From the NCBI GenBank assembly GCA_021781075.1, contig JAJXXN010000242.1:1-13142 (forward strand): a DNA stretch of 13,142 nt, in the 5' to 3' direction. A model generated the notes under the pieces. The model had not been told where the DNA came from and did not search any database. It saw only the letters and a program-made list of their open reading frames with translations. The position numbers and the translations under genes were made by a program. Shown one piece after another: positions 1 to 6,797 of the stretch. This stretch comes from Acidobacteriota bacterium (lineage in GTDB: Bacteria > Acidobacteriota > Terriglobia > Terriglobales > Acidobacteriaceae). How positions within the stretch are numbered: the stretch's first letter is position 1; every line of letters starts with the position of its first letter.

Positions 1-957
1 CTGGAGATGCTCTCCATCTTCATCATCCCCGCGGGCCTCACCTACACGCTCGGCCGGCTCACAGGCTCACCGGGGCATGGATGGGCCGTGCTGGCAACCA
101 TGTTTGTGCTCTTCACCGCCGGCTTCGCCTCCGTCTACTGGGCCGAGTCGCAACCGCATCCGCTGTTGCATGGAACTGCCCAAAACGCATCCGCCACCGC
201 GCCGGGCGGCAACATGGAGGGCAAGGAGGTCCGCTTCGGCATTGCCAATTCCAGCCTGTTCGCCACCATTACAACCGATGCCAGTTGCGGCGCAGTCAAC
301 TCCATGCATGACAGTTACTCCCCGCTCGGCGGCCTGGTGGTGATGACCAACATGATGCTTGGCGAGGTCATCTTCGGCGGCGTCGGCGCCGGCCTGTACG
401 GAATACTCATCTTCGTCATCCTTGCTGTCTTCATCGCCGGCCTCATGGTCGGGCGCACACCCGAGTACCTTGGCAAGAAGATTGAAGCCTATGACGTGAA
501 AATGTCGATGCTGTATGTGCTCATCTTCCCACTCATCATCCTCAGCCTCACCGCCGTCTTTGTACTTTCCCCGCAAATCGGCCTCCCGGCTTTGGGCAAC
601 CACGGCCCGCACGGTTTCAGCGAAATCCTCTACGCCTTCACCTCCGCGGTCGCCAACAATGGCTCCGCCTTTGCCGGCTTGAACGCCAACACCTGGTGGT
701 ACAACGTGGTTCTCGCAGGCGCCATGTTCTGCGGCAGGTTCCTCATGCTCATACCTGTTCTCGCCATCGCCGGCAACCTAGCGCAAAAAAAGCGCGTCCC
801 GCCATCGCCGGGAACCTTCCCCGTGAACACGCCGCTCTTCACGGTGCTTCTCACCGGCATCATCCTGATCCTTGGCGCGCTCACCTTCTTCCCCGCACTC
901 AGTCTCGGCCCGATCCTTGAGCACCTGCTTCTCCGCTCCGGCCAATTGTTTACTTAA
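1..957 (+). CDS. kdpA: KdpA, potassium-binding channel subunit of the Kdp K+ ATPase (C-terminal part)
   Basis: KdpA is the K+-selective, channel-like membrane subunit of the KdpFABC uptake pump. It passes K+ to KdpB, which hydrolyses ATP. The frame is open from base 1, so the gene starts upstream; 318 codons are visible of a family length near 560. Two of the four selectivity-filter loops can be read: the third, with CGAVNSMHDS (Cys at codon 96), and the fourth, with NNGSAFAGL. Between them are hydrophobic spans and the family stretch GRTPEYLGKKIEAYDVKM. The last third is hydrophobic and ends in a TAA stop. The fourth-loop lead-in reads AVANNGS where E. coli has AANNNGS, a mild divergence. 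kdpB follows after 39 nt, with no kdpF-like ORF in the gap. Identity is secure; the N-terminus and promoter lie outside the window. Confidence 0.97.
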   Translation: MEMLSIFIIPAGLTYTLGRLTGSPGHGWAVLATMFVLFTAGFASVYWAESQPHPLLHGTAQNASATAPGGNMEGKEVRFGIANSSLFATITTDASCGAVNSMHDSYSPLGGLVVMTNMMLGEVIFGGVGAGLYGILIFVILAVFIAGLMVGRTPEYLGKKIEAYDVKMSMLYVLIFPLIILSLTAVFVLSPQIGLPALGNHGPHGFSEILYAFTSAVANNGSAFAGLNANTWWYNVVLAGAMFCGRFLMLIPVLAIAGNLAQKKRVPPSPGTFPVNTPLFTVLLTGIILILGALTFFPALSLGPILEHLLLRSGQLFT

Positions 958-996
958 TCCCCGCATCCCTCAACTGATGCAATGTGAGTTGACTTC

Positions 997-3030
997 ATGA
1001 CAGCAAAGAAAAGTCTTTGGAATTGGAAAATCATCCGCAACGCGCTCCTGGACTGCTTCCTGAAACTTGACCCGCGGTGGATGGTCAAGAACCCGGTGAT
1101 GTTCGTCGTCGAGGCGGGCAGCGTGCTCACCACCACACTGCTCGTGTCGGATGCCATGCACCACCGCCCCGGGCTTGGATTCAACCTGCAGATCACCCTC
1201 TGGCTGTGGTTCACCGTGCTCTTCGCCAACTTCGCCGAGGCCATGGCGGAGGGGCGCGGAAAAGCGCAGGCCGACACACTGCGCAAAGCCAAGGGTGAAA
1301 CCATGGCCCGCAAGTTCGATGAGCAGGACGAGCTTGTTGAAATCATCAGCAGCCAGCTTCGCGCCGGCGATGTGATCTATGTACCCGCAGGCGAGTACAT
1401 CGCCGGCGATGGCGAGGTGATCGAGGGTGTGGCCAGCGTGGATGAATCGGCCATCACCGGCGAATCCGCGCCCGTTATCCGCGAAGCCGGCGGTGACCGC
1501 TCCGCTGTTACTGGCGGCACAAAAGTCTTGTCCGACTGGATCAAGGTCAGGATCACATCGAACCCCGGCGAGACCTTCCTCGACCGCATGATTGCGCTTG
1601 TCGAAGGCGCCACGCGGCAGAAAACGCCAAACGAAATCGCGCTGAGCATCCTGCTCTCCGGCCTCACCATTGTCTTCCTGCTCGCGGTTGTCACCCTGCA
1701 GCCCTTCGCCATCTACTCCCACTCGGAGCAGAGCATCTTCGTCCTTGTCTCCCTGCTCGTCTGCCTCATCCCCACGACCATCGGGGGCCTGCTCTCTGCC
1801 ATCGGCATCGCCGGCATGGACCGCCTTGTGCAATACAACGTGCTTGCCATGAGCGGGCGTGCGGTTGAGGCAGCGGGCGATGTCAACACGCTGCTCCTCG
1901 ACAAGACCGGAACCATCACCCTCGGCAACCGCCAGGCCACGGAATTCTTCACCGCGCCTGATGTCACGCCCGAGCGCCTAGCGGACGCGGCGCAACTCTC
2001 CTCGCTCTCCGATGAAACCCCCGAGGGCCGCTCCATCGTGGTGCTCGCCAAGGAGAAATACAACCTGCGCGGGCGCGACCTCAGCAGCATTCACGCCGAG
2101 TTCGTCCCCTTCACCGCGCAGACCCGCATGAGCGGCGTCAACCTGCCCGGCGCGATGATCCGCAAGGGGTCAATCGACGCCATCACGCGTTTTGTTGAGG
2201 AGCAGGGCAGCTCGCTTCCCCAAAAGGTGCGCGACAAAGTCGAGGAGATTGCGCGCGCCGGCGGCACGCCGCTGGTTGTCGCAGAAAACGCCACCGCGCT
2301 TGGCGTGGTCTATCTCAAGGACATCGTCAAAGGCGGGCTCAAGGACCGCCTTGCCCGGTTGCGCGCCATGGGCATCCGGACCATCATGATCACCGGCGAC
2401 AACCCGCTCACCGCGGCCGTGATTGCGCGCGAGGCGGGCGTGGACGATTTTCTCGCCGAGGCAAAGCCCAAGGACAAGATGGACCTGATCAAGCGCGAGC
2501 AATCAAAGGGCAAGCTTGTTGCCATGACCGGCGACGGCACCAACGACGCGCCCGCGCTGGCACAGGCCGACGTCGGCGTGGCCATGAACTCCGGCACTCA
2601 GGCGGCGAAAGAAGCCGGCAACATGGTCGACCTGGACTCGAACCCGACCAAGCTCATTGAGATTGTCGAGATCGGGAAACAATTGCTGATGACGCGCGGC
2701 GCGCTTACCACATTTTCCATCGCCAACGATGTGGCCAAGTACTTCGCCATCATCCCCGCAATGTTCGCGGCATCCTTCCCGGTGCTGAATGCACTGAACA
2801 TCATGTACCTGCACTCGTCGCAATCCGCCATTCTCTCCGCGGTCATCTTCAACGCCATCATCATCGTCGCATTGATTCCACTGGCGCTCAAGGGCGTCCA
2901 ATACGCGCCCCGGTCCGCGGAGGCGCTCCTGCAGCGCAACCTGCTTATTTACGGACTCGGCGGCATCATCGTACCCTTCATCGGCATCAAGGCCATCGAC
3001 CTGATCCTCGTGGCCCTGCATCTGGCATAG
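997..3030 (+). CDS. kdpB: KdpB, P-type ATPase subunit of the Kdp K+ pump
   Basis: KdpB is the catalytic P-type ATPase subunit that powers high-affinity K+ import in the inner membrane. The product is 677 residues (E. coli 682) and all hallmarks are present. The actuator-domain TGES is at 154-157; Ser157 matches E. coli Ser162, the inhibitory phosphorylation site. The phosphorylated Asp302 lies in DKTGT. The nucleotide-binding RKGS motif has Lys390 (E. coli Lys395). The P-domain has TGDGTNDAPALAQADVGVAM. NDVAKYFAIIPA in TM5 carries Asp578 and Lys581, matching the coupling residues Asp583 and Lys586 of E. coli. These positions are consistently offset by five residues. The ATG at 997 gives a family-typical N-terminus (MTAKKSLWNWKIIRNALLD), although the RBS is weak. 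kdpC starts 9 nt after the stop, so the genes are almost certainly co-transcribed. No truncation or frameshift is seen. Confidence 0.98.
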   Translation: MTAKKSLWNWKIIRNALLDCFLKLDPRWMVKNPVMFVVEAGSVLTTTLLVSDAMHHRPGLGFNLQITLWLWFTVLFANFAEAMAEGRGKAQADTLRKAKGETMARKFDEQDELVEIISSQLRAGDVIYVPAGEYIAGDGEVIEGVASVDESAITGESAPVIREAGGDRSAVTGGTKVLSDWIKVRITSNPGETFLDRMIALVEGATRQKTPNEIALSILLSGLTIVFLLAVVTLQPFAIYSHSEQSIFVLVSLLVCLIPTTIGGLLSAIGIAGMDRLVQYNVLAMSGRAVEAAGDVNTLLLDKTGTITLGNRQATEFFTAPDVTPERLADAAQLSSLSDETPEGRSIVVLAKEKYNLRGRDLSSIHAEFVPFTAQTRMSGVNLPGAMIRKGSIDAITRFVEEQGSSLPQKVRDKVEEIARAGGTPLVVAENATALGVVYLKDIVKGGLKDRLARLRAMGIRTIMITGDNPLTAAVIAREAGVDDFLAEAKPKDKMDLIKREQSKGKLVAMTGDGTNDAPALAQADVGVAMNSGTQAAKEAGNMVDLDSNPTKLIEIVEIGKQLLMTRGALTTFSIANDVAKYFAIIPAMFAASFPVLNALNIMYLHSSQSAILSAVIFNAIIIVALIPLALKGVQYAPRSAEALLQRNLLIYGLGGIIVPFIGIKAIDLILVALHLA

Positions 3031-3039
3031 GAGTTTGTC

Positions 3040-3606
3040 ATGCGTTCCGTTTGGATTACTTCAATTCGCTTCACATTCGTCACGGCGCTACTGCTTGGCC
3101 TCGGCTACCCGCTGTTCATTACCGGGGTTGCGTCGTGGCTCTTTCCGCACCAGGCCGAAGGCAGCCTGCTCCTCAAGGACGGCAAAGTGATTGGCTCGGA
3201 ATTGCTGGCGCAAAGCTTCAGCAGCGACAGATATTTTCACCCGCGCCCCTCGGCTGCGGGCAACGGGTATGACGCATCCAACTCCGGCGGATCAAACCTT
3301 GCTCCATCCAACAAGGCGCTTGTCGACCGTATCCAGGGCGATATTGACAGGCTGGCGAAAGAGGCTGGCGGCAAGCCCGTGCCAATCGACATGGTGACGA
3401 CCTCCGGTTCCGGCCTTGACCCGGACATCACGCCTGACAACGCAGATTTCCAGGCCGAACGCGTGGCCAAGGCGCGGGGTCTCAGTCTCGATGTGCTGAA
3501 AAAGCTCATCGCCGACAACACGGCGGGAAGACAGTTCAAGATTCTTGGCGAACCGAGGGTGAATGTTCTCGACTTGAACCTCGCGCTGGACAATCTGGGC
3601 AGGTAG
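3040..3606 (+). CDS. kdpC: KdpC, accessory subunit of the Kdp K+ ATPase
   Basis: KdpC is the single-span accessory subunit that stabilises the KdpAB complex and is thought to raise its K+ or ATP affinity. The product is 188 residues (E. coli 190). It has one N-terminal membrane segment at about residues 8-31 (IRFTFVTALLLGLGYPLFIT). A periplasmic domain follows with family blocks SELLAQSFSSDRYFHPRPSA, YDASNSGGSNLAPSN, TTSGSGLDPDITP and, near the end, GEPRVNVLDLNLAL. The ATG at 3040 is preceded at 6-nt spacing by GGAG at 3030-3033, which overlaps the end of kdpB. No kdpD or kdpE follows; the next gene is on the opposite strand and converges. A turgor/K+ regulator, if present, must lie upstream of the window or elsewhere. 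Confidence 0.97.
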   Translation: MRSVWITSIRFTFVTALLLGLGYPLFITGVASWLFPHQAEGSLLLKDGKVIGSELLAQSFSSDRYFHPRPSAAGNGYDASNSGGSNLAPSNKALVDRIQGDIDRLAKEAGGKPVPIDMVTTSGSGLDPDITPDNADFQAERVAKARGLSLDVLKKLIADNTAGRQFKILGEPRVNVLDLNLALDNLGR

Positions 3607-3631
3607 CAAGGGCGGGGATTGAAGCCGCGAC

Positions 3632-3655
3632 ACCCAGGGCTTGGCCTGCCCGGGT
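3632..3655. terminator. Stem-loop between convergent kdpC and rapZ, possible bidirectional terminator
   Basis: ACCC pairs with GGGT and GGGC with GCCC around a 7-nt loop, with one bulged A at 3636, giving an 8-bp GC-rich stem. It sits in the 69-nt gap between the ends of kdpC (plus) and rapZ (minus), where a shared terminator is expected. Neither strand shows a T-tract after the stem, so intrinsic termination is unproven. A second perfect 7-bp hairpin (CACCGCG/CGCGGTG, 3677-3696) covers the last rapZ codons and also lacks a T-tract. Confidence 0.3.
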
Positions 3656-3675
3656 CATTGCCTCATTGCTTGAAT

Positions 3676-4602
3676 TCACCGCGGCATGTCGCGGTGGACA
3701 GCTTTGACGTAGTAGCCGGCTTTTTTAAGGCGTTTGGCCATCTCCTCGGCCATCATCACGCTGCGATGCTGGCCGCCGGTGCAGCCAAATCCAATAGTCA
3801 AATAGCTCTTCCCTTCCGCCACATAATGCGGCATCAGGAAGAGAAGCATGTCGGTGAGTTTTGCGAGGAACTCGCCCGTCTGCGGAAATTTTCGGACAAA
3901 AGCCGCAACCTTGGGGTCGCGCCCGGTGAGCTTGCGGTACTCGGGGACAAAGTGTGGGTTGGGCAAAAAACGCACATCAAAAACCAGGTCGGCATCGAGC
4001 GGCACACCGTTTTTGAACCCGAAGCTGAGGCAACTGACCAGCAGGTGGTTCTTTTTCTCTTCCGGGCCAAAGCGTGATTGGATGTGCGCGCGCAGCTCAT
4101 GCACGTTGAAATTGGACGTGTCGATCAGAAAGTCGGCAACGTTGCGGATGGGGTCGAGCACCTGTCGTTCTTCCACAATTGAACGGGCCACTGTCTGGGT
4201 ACGGCGCAGGGGATGCGGGCGGCGGGTCTCCGAGTAGCGGCGCATCAAGACCGCGTCCTGCGCGTCCAGAAAGAGCACCGAGGTGGGGATGAGCTGCTTG
4301 ACCGCCTTGAGAATATTGGGGAACTGGTCGAGGGTCTGCCCTTCGCGAATATCGACGACGATGGCGGCTTTTTGAATCTCATTCGAGTTGCAGACCAACT
4401 GCGCGAAATTGGGCAAAAGCTCGAGGGGCAGGTTTTCCACGGCCTGAAAATCAATGTCCTCGAAGGAGCGCAGCGCGCTGGCCTTGCCGGCGCCGCTGAT
4501 GCCGGTGACAATGACCAGTTCCTTGCCCTTCACCGGAGAGGGTGTTGGCGCCAGGTGTGTGGACTTCTTCTGCCTTGTTGCGGGCTTGCGCGAGGGGGCC
4601 AT
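3676..4602 (-). CDS. rapZ: RapZ/YvcJ-family P-loop protein (RNase adaptor or nucleotide-binding protein)
   Basis: In enteric bacteria RapZ binds glucosamine-6-phosphate and the small RNA GlmZ and directs it to RNase E. In Bacillus the homologue YvcJ hydrolyses nucleotides. The product is 308 residues from the ATG at 4602; a GTG two codons upstream (4608) would give 310. No clear RBS supports either start. A basic, proline-rich N-terminal extension of about 27 residues precedes the ATPase domain. Walker A is GISGAGKAS (34-42), with Ala41 where most P-loops have Ser/Thr. Further family blocks are the RRYSETRRPHPL motif, DTSNFNVHELR, FGFKNGVPLDADLVFDVRFL PNPH, and GCTGGQHRSV near the C-terminus. 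The protein ends HRDMPR, without the lysine-rich tail that E. coli RapZ uses to bind GlmZ. It lies downstream of hpf, as in E. coli, but ptsN and npr are missing. Family is certain; RNA-adaptor function is not. Confidence 0.93.
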   Translation of the reverse strand: MAPSRKPATRQKKSTHLAPTPSPVKGKELVIVTGISGAGKASALRSFEDIDFQAVENLPLELLPNFAQLVCNSNEIQKAAIVVDIREGQTLDQFPNILKAVKQLIPTSVLFLDAQDAVLMRRYSETRRPHPLRRTQTVARSIVEERQVLDPIRNVADFLIDTSNFNVHELRAHIQSRFGPEEKKNHLLVSCLSFGFKNGVPLDADLVFDVRFLPNPHFVPEYRKLTGRDPKVAAFVRKFPQTGEFLAKLTDMLLFLMPHYVAEGKSYLTIGFGCTGGQHRSVMMAEEMAKRLKKAGYYVKAVHRDMPR

Positions 4603-4625
4603 GGGCACATGGTAACAGAGGCGCT

Positions 4626-4730
4626 GAGGGACGAAGGGACTGCGTCGCCGCGAGGGTGAGTGAAAATTCGCCTGTTATTTTCGGAATTGCGCTTTGATCT
4701 CCAATGAAGCCCGCAGTCCCTCGATCCCTG
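4626..4730. repeat. Imperfect inverted repeat between hpf and rapZ
   Basis: The arms at 4626-4644 and 4712-4730 (19 nt each) are reverse complements at 15 of 19 positions. They include a perfect 10-bp core (AGGGACTGCG at 4635-4644 with CGCAGTCCCT at 4712-4721). The intervening 67 nt are AT-richer than the neighbouring genes. A 9-bp direct repeat, CCTGTTATT, occurs at 4671-4679 and 4727-4735, the second copy running into the hpf stop. In an hpf-rapZ transcript the arms would form a long stem just upstream of the rapZ start. It could be a regulatory RNA structure or a REP-type interspersed repeat; one copy cannot distinguish these. Confidence 0.6.
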
Positions 4731-4733
4731 TTA

Positions 4734-5387
4734 TTAAGGAATCTCGACTAGCTCGATCATTCCATCCCGATTGCGGTGGAGAACGAACTGCTCGTTGGCG
4801 GGAGTGTGGAAGATGAGCAGGTCGCGATCCTGGAACTCGGCCTCCTTGACCGCCTGCTCGATGCTCATCGGCCGCAGTACGATGGCGTCGCTTGAATGCA
4901 GGATGTGCGACTCCACGGCCTTTTTGCGCTGCGGAAAACTATGCACGGGTATCTCGGCCTTCACCCTGCTCTTCCGCGGCTTCTCCGCCTCGCGCACCCG
5001 GCCGTTATGGCTTTCAAGCACCACCGCATCCAATGATGGCCGCGTCTTTTGCCGCGAGACCGGCGGGGTGGTCATGGCCGTCTCTTCGCGGGGCAGGCGT
5101 TTTTTGTCCCGCTGGCGCTCATGGTTGCGGCGCGCCTGCTGCTCAATGTGAGTGAGCGCCTTGCGCAGCGCGCCCATCAGGGCCTCATCGCGTCCCATGG
5201 CCACAAGCGTCTGCTGGCGCAGCTTGAGCCGGATTTCCGCAACATGCTCGCGGCGTTCCGCGAAAAGAATGACCTCGGCGCGTGCTGTTCTGCCCAGGAT
5301 GCGCCCAATGCGCTCCAATGCCTCTTCCGCATGATTTTGCATGGATTTGGTGACCCTGACCTGGCGTGCCGTGAACTCGACTTTCAT
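4734..5387 (-). CDS. hpf: Ribosome hibernation promoting factor, long form
   Basis: Long HPF binds the 30S subunit in the tRNA channel and dimerises 70S ribosomes into inactive 100S particles in stationary phase or starvation. The product is 217 residues. The N-terminal S30AE domain covers about 1-100 (MKVEFTARQVRVTKSM through ALRKALTHIEQQARR). A charged, low-complexity linker spans about 100-155. The C-terminal dimerisation domain covers about 159-217, with the family block VLRPMSIEQAVKEAEFQDRD followed by LIFHTP and HRNRDGMIELVE. The ATG at 5387 is preferred over the one at 5393 because GGAGG (5394-5398) is 6 nt from the former and abuts the latter. It lies between the collagen-like gene and rapZ, whereas E. 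coli has rpoN directly before hpf. The leader carries a 7-bp hairpin. Confidence 0.95.
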   Translation of the reverse strand: MKVEFTARQVRVTKSMQNHAEEALERIGRILGRTARAEVILFAERREHVAEIRLKLRQQTLVAMGRDEALMGALRKALTHIEQQARRNHERQRDKKRLPREETAMTTPPVSRQKTRPSLDAVVLESHNGRVREAEKPRKSRVKAEIPVHSFPQRKKAVESHILHSSDAIVLRPMSIEQAVKEAEFQDRDLLIFHTPANEQFVLHRNRDGMIELVEIP

Positions 5388-5393
5388 GCCCAT

Positions 5394-5398
5394 CCTCC
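5394..5398 (-). promoter_or_regulatory. Shine-Dalgarno of hpf (decides the start)
   Basis: The minus strand reads GGAGG ATGGGC ATG. The GGAGG directly touches the first ATG (5393) and is 6 nt from the second (5387). The second is therefore the likely initiation codon and the annotated protein loses a spurious Met-Gly. Confidence 0.75.
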
Positions 5399-5436
5399 GC
5401 GCAAATGACTTCCGTGGCTTGGTTCACACGGGAGCA

Positions 5437-5460
5437 TGGGAGATTGAAGAAACTCTCCCA
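5437..5460 (-). other. Hairpin in the hpf leader
   Basis: TGGGAGA (5437-5443) pairs perfectly with TCTCCCA (5454-5460) around a 10-nt loop, about 40 nt upstream of the hpf RBS. On the minus strand there is no T-tract behind it, so a leader structure is as likely as a terminator. No convincing sigma-70 or sigma-54 promoter for hpf was recognised in this gap; TATGCT boxes occur near 5470-5480 without a good -35. Confidence 0.3.
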
Positions 5461-5517
5461 AATCGTGGAGCATAGCATATCAGGCTGGAGTGGCGCAGTG
5501 GGCGGACGCATAAGCTT

Positions 5518-5549
5518 CAAGCCCCATGCAGGAATCGCATGGGGCCTTG
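5518..5549 (-). terminator. Strong stem-loop after the collagen-like gene, candidate terminator
   Basis: GCCCCATGC (5521-5529) and GCATGGGGC (5537-5545) form a perfect 9-bp stem with a 7-nt loop. CAA/TTG pairs extend it to 12 bp past one bulged C (5546). It begins about 48 nt after the collagen-like stop codon on the minus strand and lies upstream of hpf. The downstream side (TTGAAGCTT) is only weakly T-rich, so this is a candidate intrinsic terminator rather than a certain one. It would separate the collagen-like transcript from hpf. Confidence 0.45.
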
Positions 5550-5596
5550 GGCTTGTCTGTTCAATCCAACCGTACGGGCGTGGTTGAATCGGGTGG

Positions 5597-6655
5597 TTAA
5601 CTCATTGCCGGAAAAAGACCGACGACGCAAATTCCGTAGGTCATGCCGTTGGGTGTGACGGCAGTCATGTTGGGCAATGCAAAAGTTTGCACTCCATCGC
5701 CACCATAGGTTGTCCCAATAAGTGCGTATAACGTCTGGTAGCCGGAGATTAGTAGCAATCGGCCATCCGCCCTCATTCCTCCAGGCAGGATAGTACCGGC
5801 GGTCAATACGATCTGACCAATGATACAGTTGGCATTTGAGGAACTATCCACACCACTGGCAACGTTGGTGCCAAAATTTGCGGATAAAGCGGAGTTGCCG
5901 GCTGGGCCTTGCGGACCGGTGGCACCTGTGGCGCCGGTTGGTCCTGTTGGACCTTGAGGGCCAACAGGACCTATCGCGCCGGTCAAGCCAATCGGGCCTT
6001 GCAGTCCTTTCGGACCCTGCGGGCCAATCGCTCCCGTGGCGCCGGTGGGACCAGCGGGACCTTGTGCGCCTGCGGGACCAGCCGGGCCAGCGACTCCTGC
6101 CGGGCCAACAGGACCTATCGCGCCGGTCAAGCCAATCGGGCCTTGCAGTCCTATCGGACCCTGCGGGCCAATCGCTCCCGTGGCGCCTGTGGCACCAGCG
6201 GGACCTTGTGCGCCTGTTGCGCCTGCGGGGCCGACAGCACCAGTTGGGCCGACAGGCCCAACTGGCCCTACTGGCCCAGTCAAACCAATCGGTCCTTGCA
6301 ATCCTATCGGACCCTGCGGGCCGGCAGGGCCTTGCGGACCCTGGAGGCCGCTCGCTCCCAGTGTGAGGACAAAGGTCCTAGAAATAAAGTCGTTGGTCAT
6401 CTGCAATTGATAACTGCCCGGTGTGGTGTTCGCGGGCAAATCGCAAATGACCGTGGTTGCCGTGTAGCTGGCAACTGTGAGGTGCGTATTGCCAAGTGTG
6501 ACCTGTGGCTGTGTGTGGGTATAAAAATTCACGCCCTCAATGGTGATTTGTGTGCCTGCGGCATTCGCCGCAACTGAAAAGATGGTGGGCAACTGCGCAT
6601 GCGCTGAACCTACCAGGATGAGCAGTGCAAAAAACAGAGTGATCCTCTTTGCCAT
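5597..6655 (-). CDS. Secreted IPT/TIG - collagen-like repeat - tail-collar-type protein
   Basis: The product has 352 residues and a clear modular layout. Residues 1-20 are a signal peptide (MAKRITLFFALLILVGSAHA, cleavage before Gln21). Residues 21-100 resemble an IPT/TIG immunoglobulin-like domain (FSVAANAAGTQITIEGVNF; PGSYQLQMTN). Residues 103-255 are 51 uninterrupted Gly-X-Y triplets, mostly GPx, GAx and GLx. Residues 256-352 match the phage tail-collar / microcystin-dependent-protein fold, with ADGRLLLISGYQTLYALIGT, TYGGDGVQTFALPNM and a terminal YGICVVGLFP, plus two cysteines. A trimeric extracellular fibre is the likely structure; no membrane anchor or sortase motif is seen. The ATG at 6655 is chosen because GGGAGG at 6661-6666 is 5 nt away and the signal peptide begins there. 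The gene sits inside an otherwise conserved rpoN-hpf neighbourhood, with its own promoter. The biological role is unknown; adhesion or a surface-fibre role is inference. Confidence 0.88.
   Translation of the reverse strand: MAKRITLFFALLILVGSAHAQLPTIFSVAANAAGTQITIEGVNFYTHTQPQVTLGNTHLTVASYTATTVICDLPANTTPGSYQLQMTNDFISRTFVLTLGASGLQGPQGPAGPQGPIGLQGPIGLTGPVGPVGPVGPTGAVGPAGATGAQGPAGATGATGAIGPQGPIGLQGPIGLTGAIGPVGPAGVAGPAGPAGAQGPAGPTGATGAIGPQGPKGLQGPIGLTGAIGPVGPQGPTGPTGATGATGPQGPAGNSALSANFGTNVASGVDSSSNANCIIGQIVLTAGTILPGGMRADGRLLLISGYQTLYALIGTTYGGDGVQTFALPNMTAVTPNGMTYGICVVGLFPAMS
5958..6220. repeat. 144-bp-period direct repeat inside the collagen-like gene
   Basis: About 119 bp starting at 5958 recurs at 6102, exactly 144 bp (16 triplets) away, with only a few differences such as CCTTTCGG versus CCTATCGG. 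A third, more diverged copy of the core lies near 6250-6325. In protein terms the block GPQ-GPx-GLQ-GPI-GLT-xxx-GPV appears three times, at 17- and 16-triplet spacing. This indicates segmental duplication within the collagen tract and possible length variation between strains. Confidence 0.85.
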
Positions 6656-6660
6656 CATGA

Positions 6661-6666
6661 CCTCCC
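6661..6666 (-). promoter_or_regulatory. Shine-Dalgarno of the collagen-like gene (decides the start)
   Basis: GGGAGG on the minus strand lies 5 nt from the ATG at 6655 and 2 nt from the ATG at 6658. The open frame continues upstream to 6754, but that extension (MKLAFPHHSRMDGPS...) is not signal-like and would bury the RBS inside the gene. Confidence 0.75.
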
Positions 6667-6767
6667 ATGACTTGCATTGATGAATAGGGTTGTTCGAGTG
6701 GCAAGACAGACTTGGACCATCCATGCGGGAATGGTGTGGGAAGGCAAGTTTCACTCAATGTAACCCA

Positions 6768-6797
6768 ATGTTAATGAGTATTTTTGAGCATTGTCAA
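6768..6797 (-). promoter_or_regulatory. Sigma-70-type promoter of the collagen-like gene
   Basis: The minus strand has a perfect -35 TTGACA (6792-6797), an 18-bp AT-rich spacer and a -10 TAACAT (6768-6773, 4 of 6 with the key A and T). Transcription would start near 6760, leaving a leader of about 100 nt. The surrounding AT-rich stretch (6760-6815) stands out from the GC-rich coding DNA. It occupies the 224-nt gap after rpoN, which otherwise holds only a 5-bp hairpin at 6843-6858 and no clear rpoN terminator. Confidence 0.6.

Noticed and set aside
970..1833. 287-codon open frame antisense to kdpB (and similar ones at 67-612 and 2503-3021)
   Set aside because: The sense strand encodes Kdp subunits with every family motif. 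The antisense products are low-complexity, His/Asp/Glu-rich translations typical of GC-rich shadow frames.
4688..4704. Possible sigma-54 element before rapZ (TTGG...GCGCA on the minus strand)
   Set aside because: GG-N10-GC spacing fits, but the conserved CAC and TT positions do not match; chance occurrence is likely.
4071..5408. Plus-strand frames opposite rapZ and hpf (for example 4213-4659, 4771-5151)
   Set aside because: They mirror well-supported minus-strand genes and show no family features.
5900..6350. Repeat tract looking at first like a CRISPR or satellite array
   Set aside because: The periodicity is in 9-bp multiples of Gly-X-Y codons in one continuous reading frame, with no spacers of fixed length and no cas genes.
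6036..6410. Antisense frame encoding another Gly-Pro-rich, collagen-looking protein
   Set aside because: Gly-Pro codons (GGN CCN) read similarly on the reverse strand, so a collagen tract produces a mirror GP-rich frame. It has no signal peptide, start context or flanking domains.
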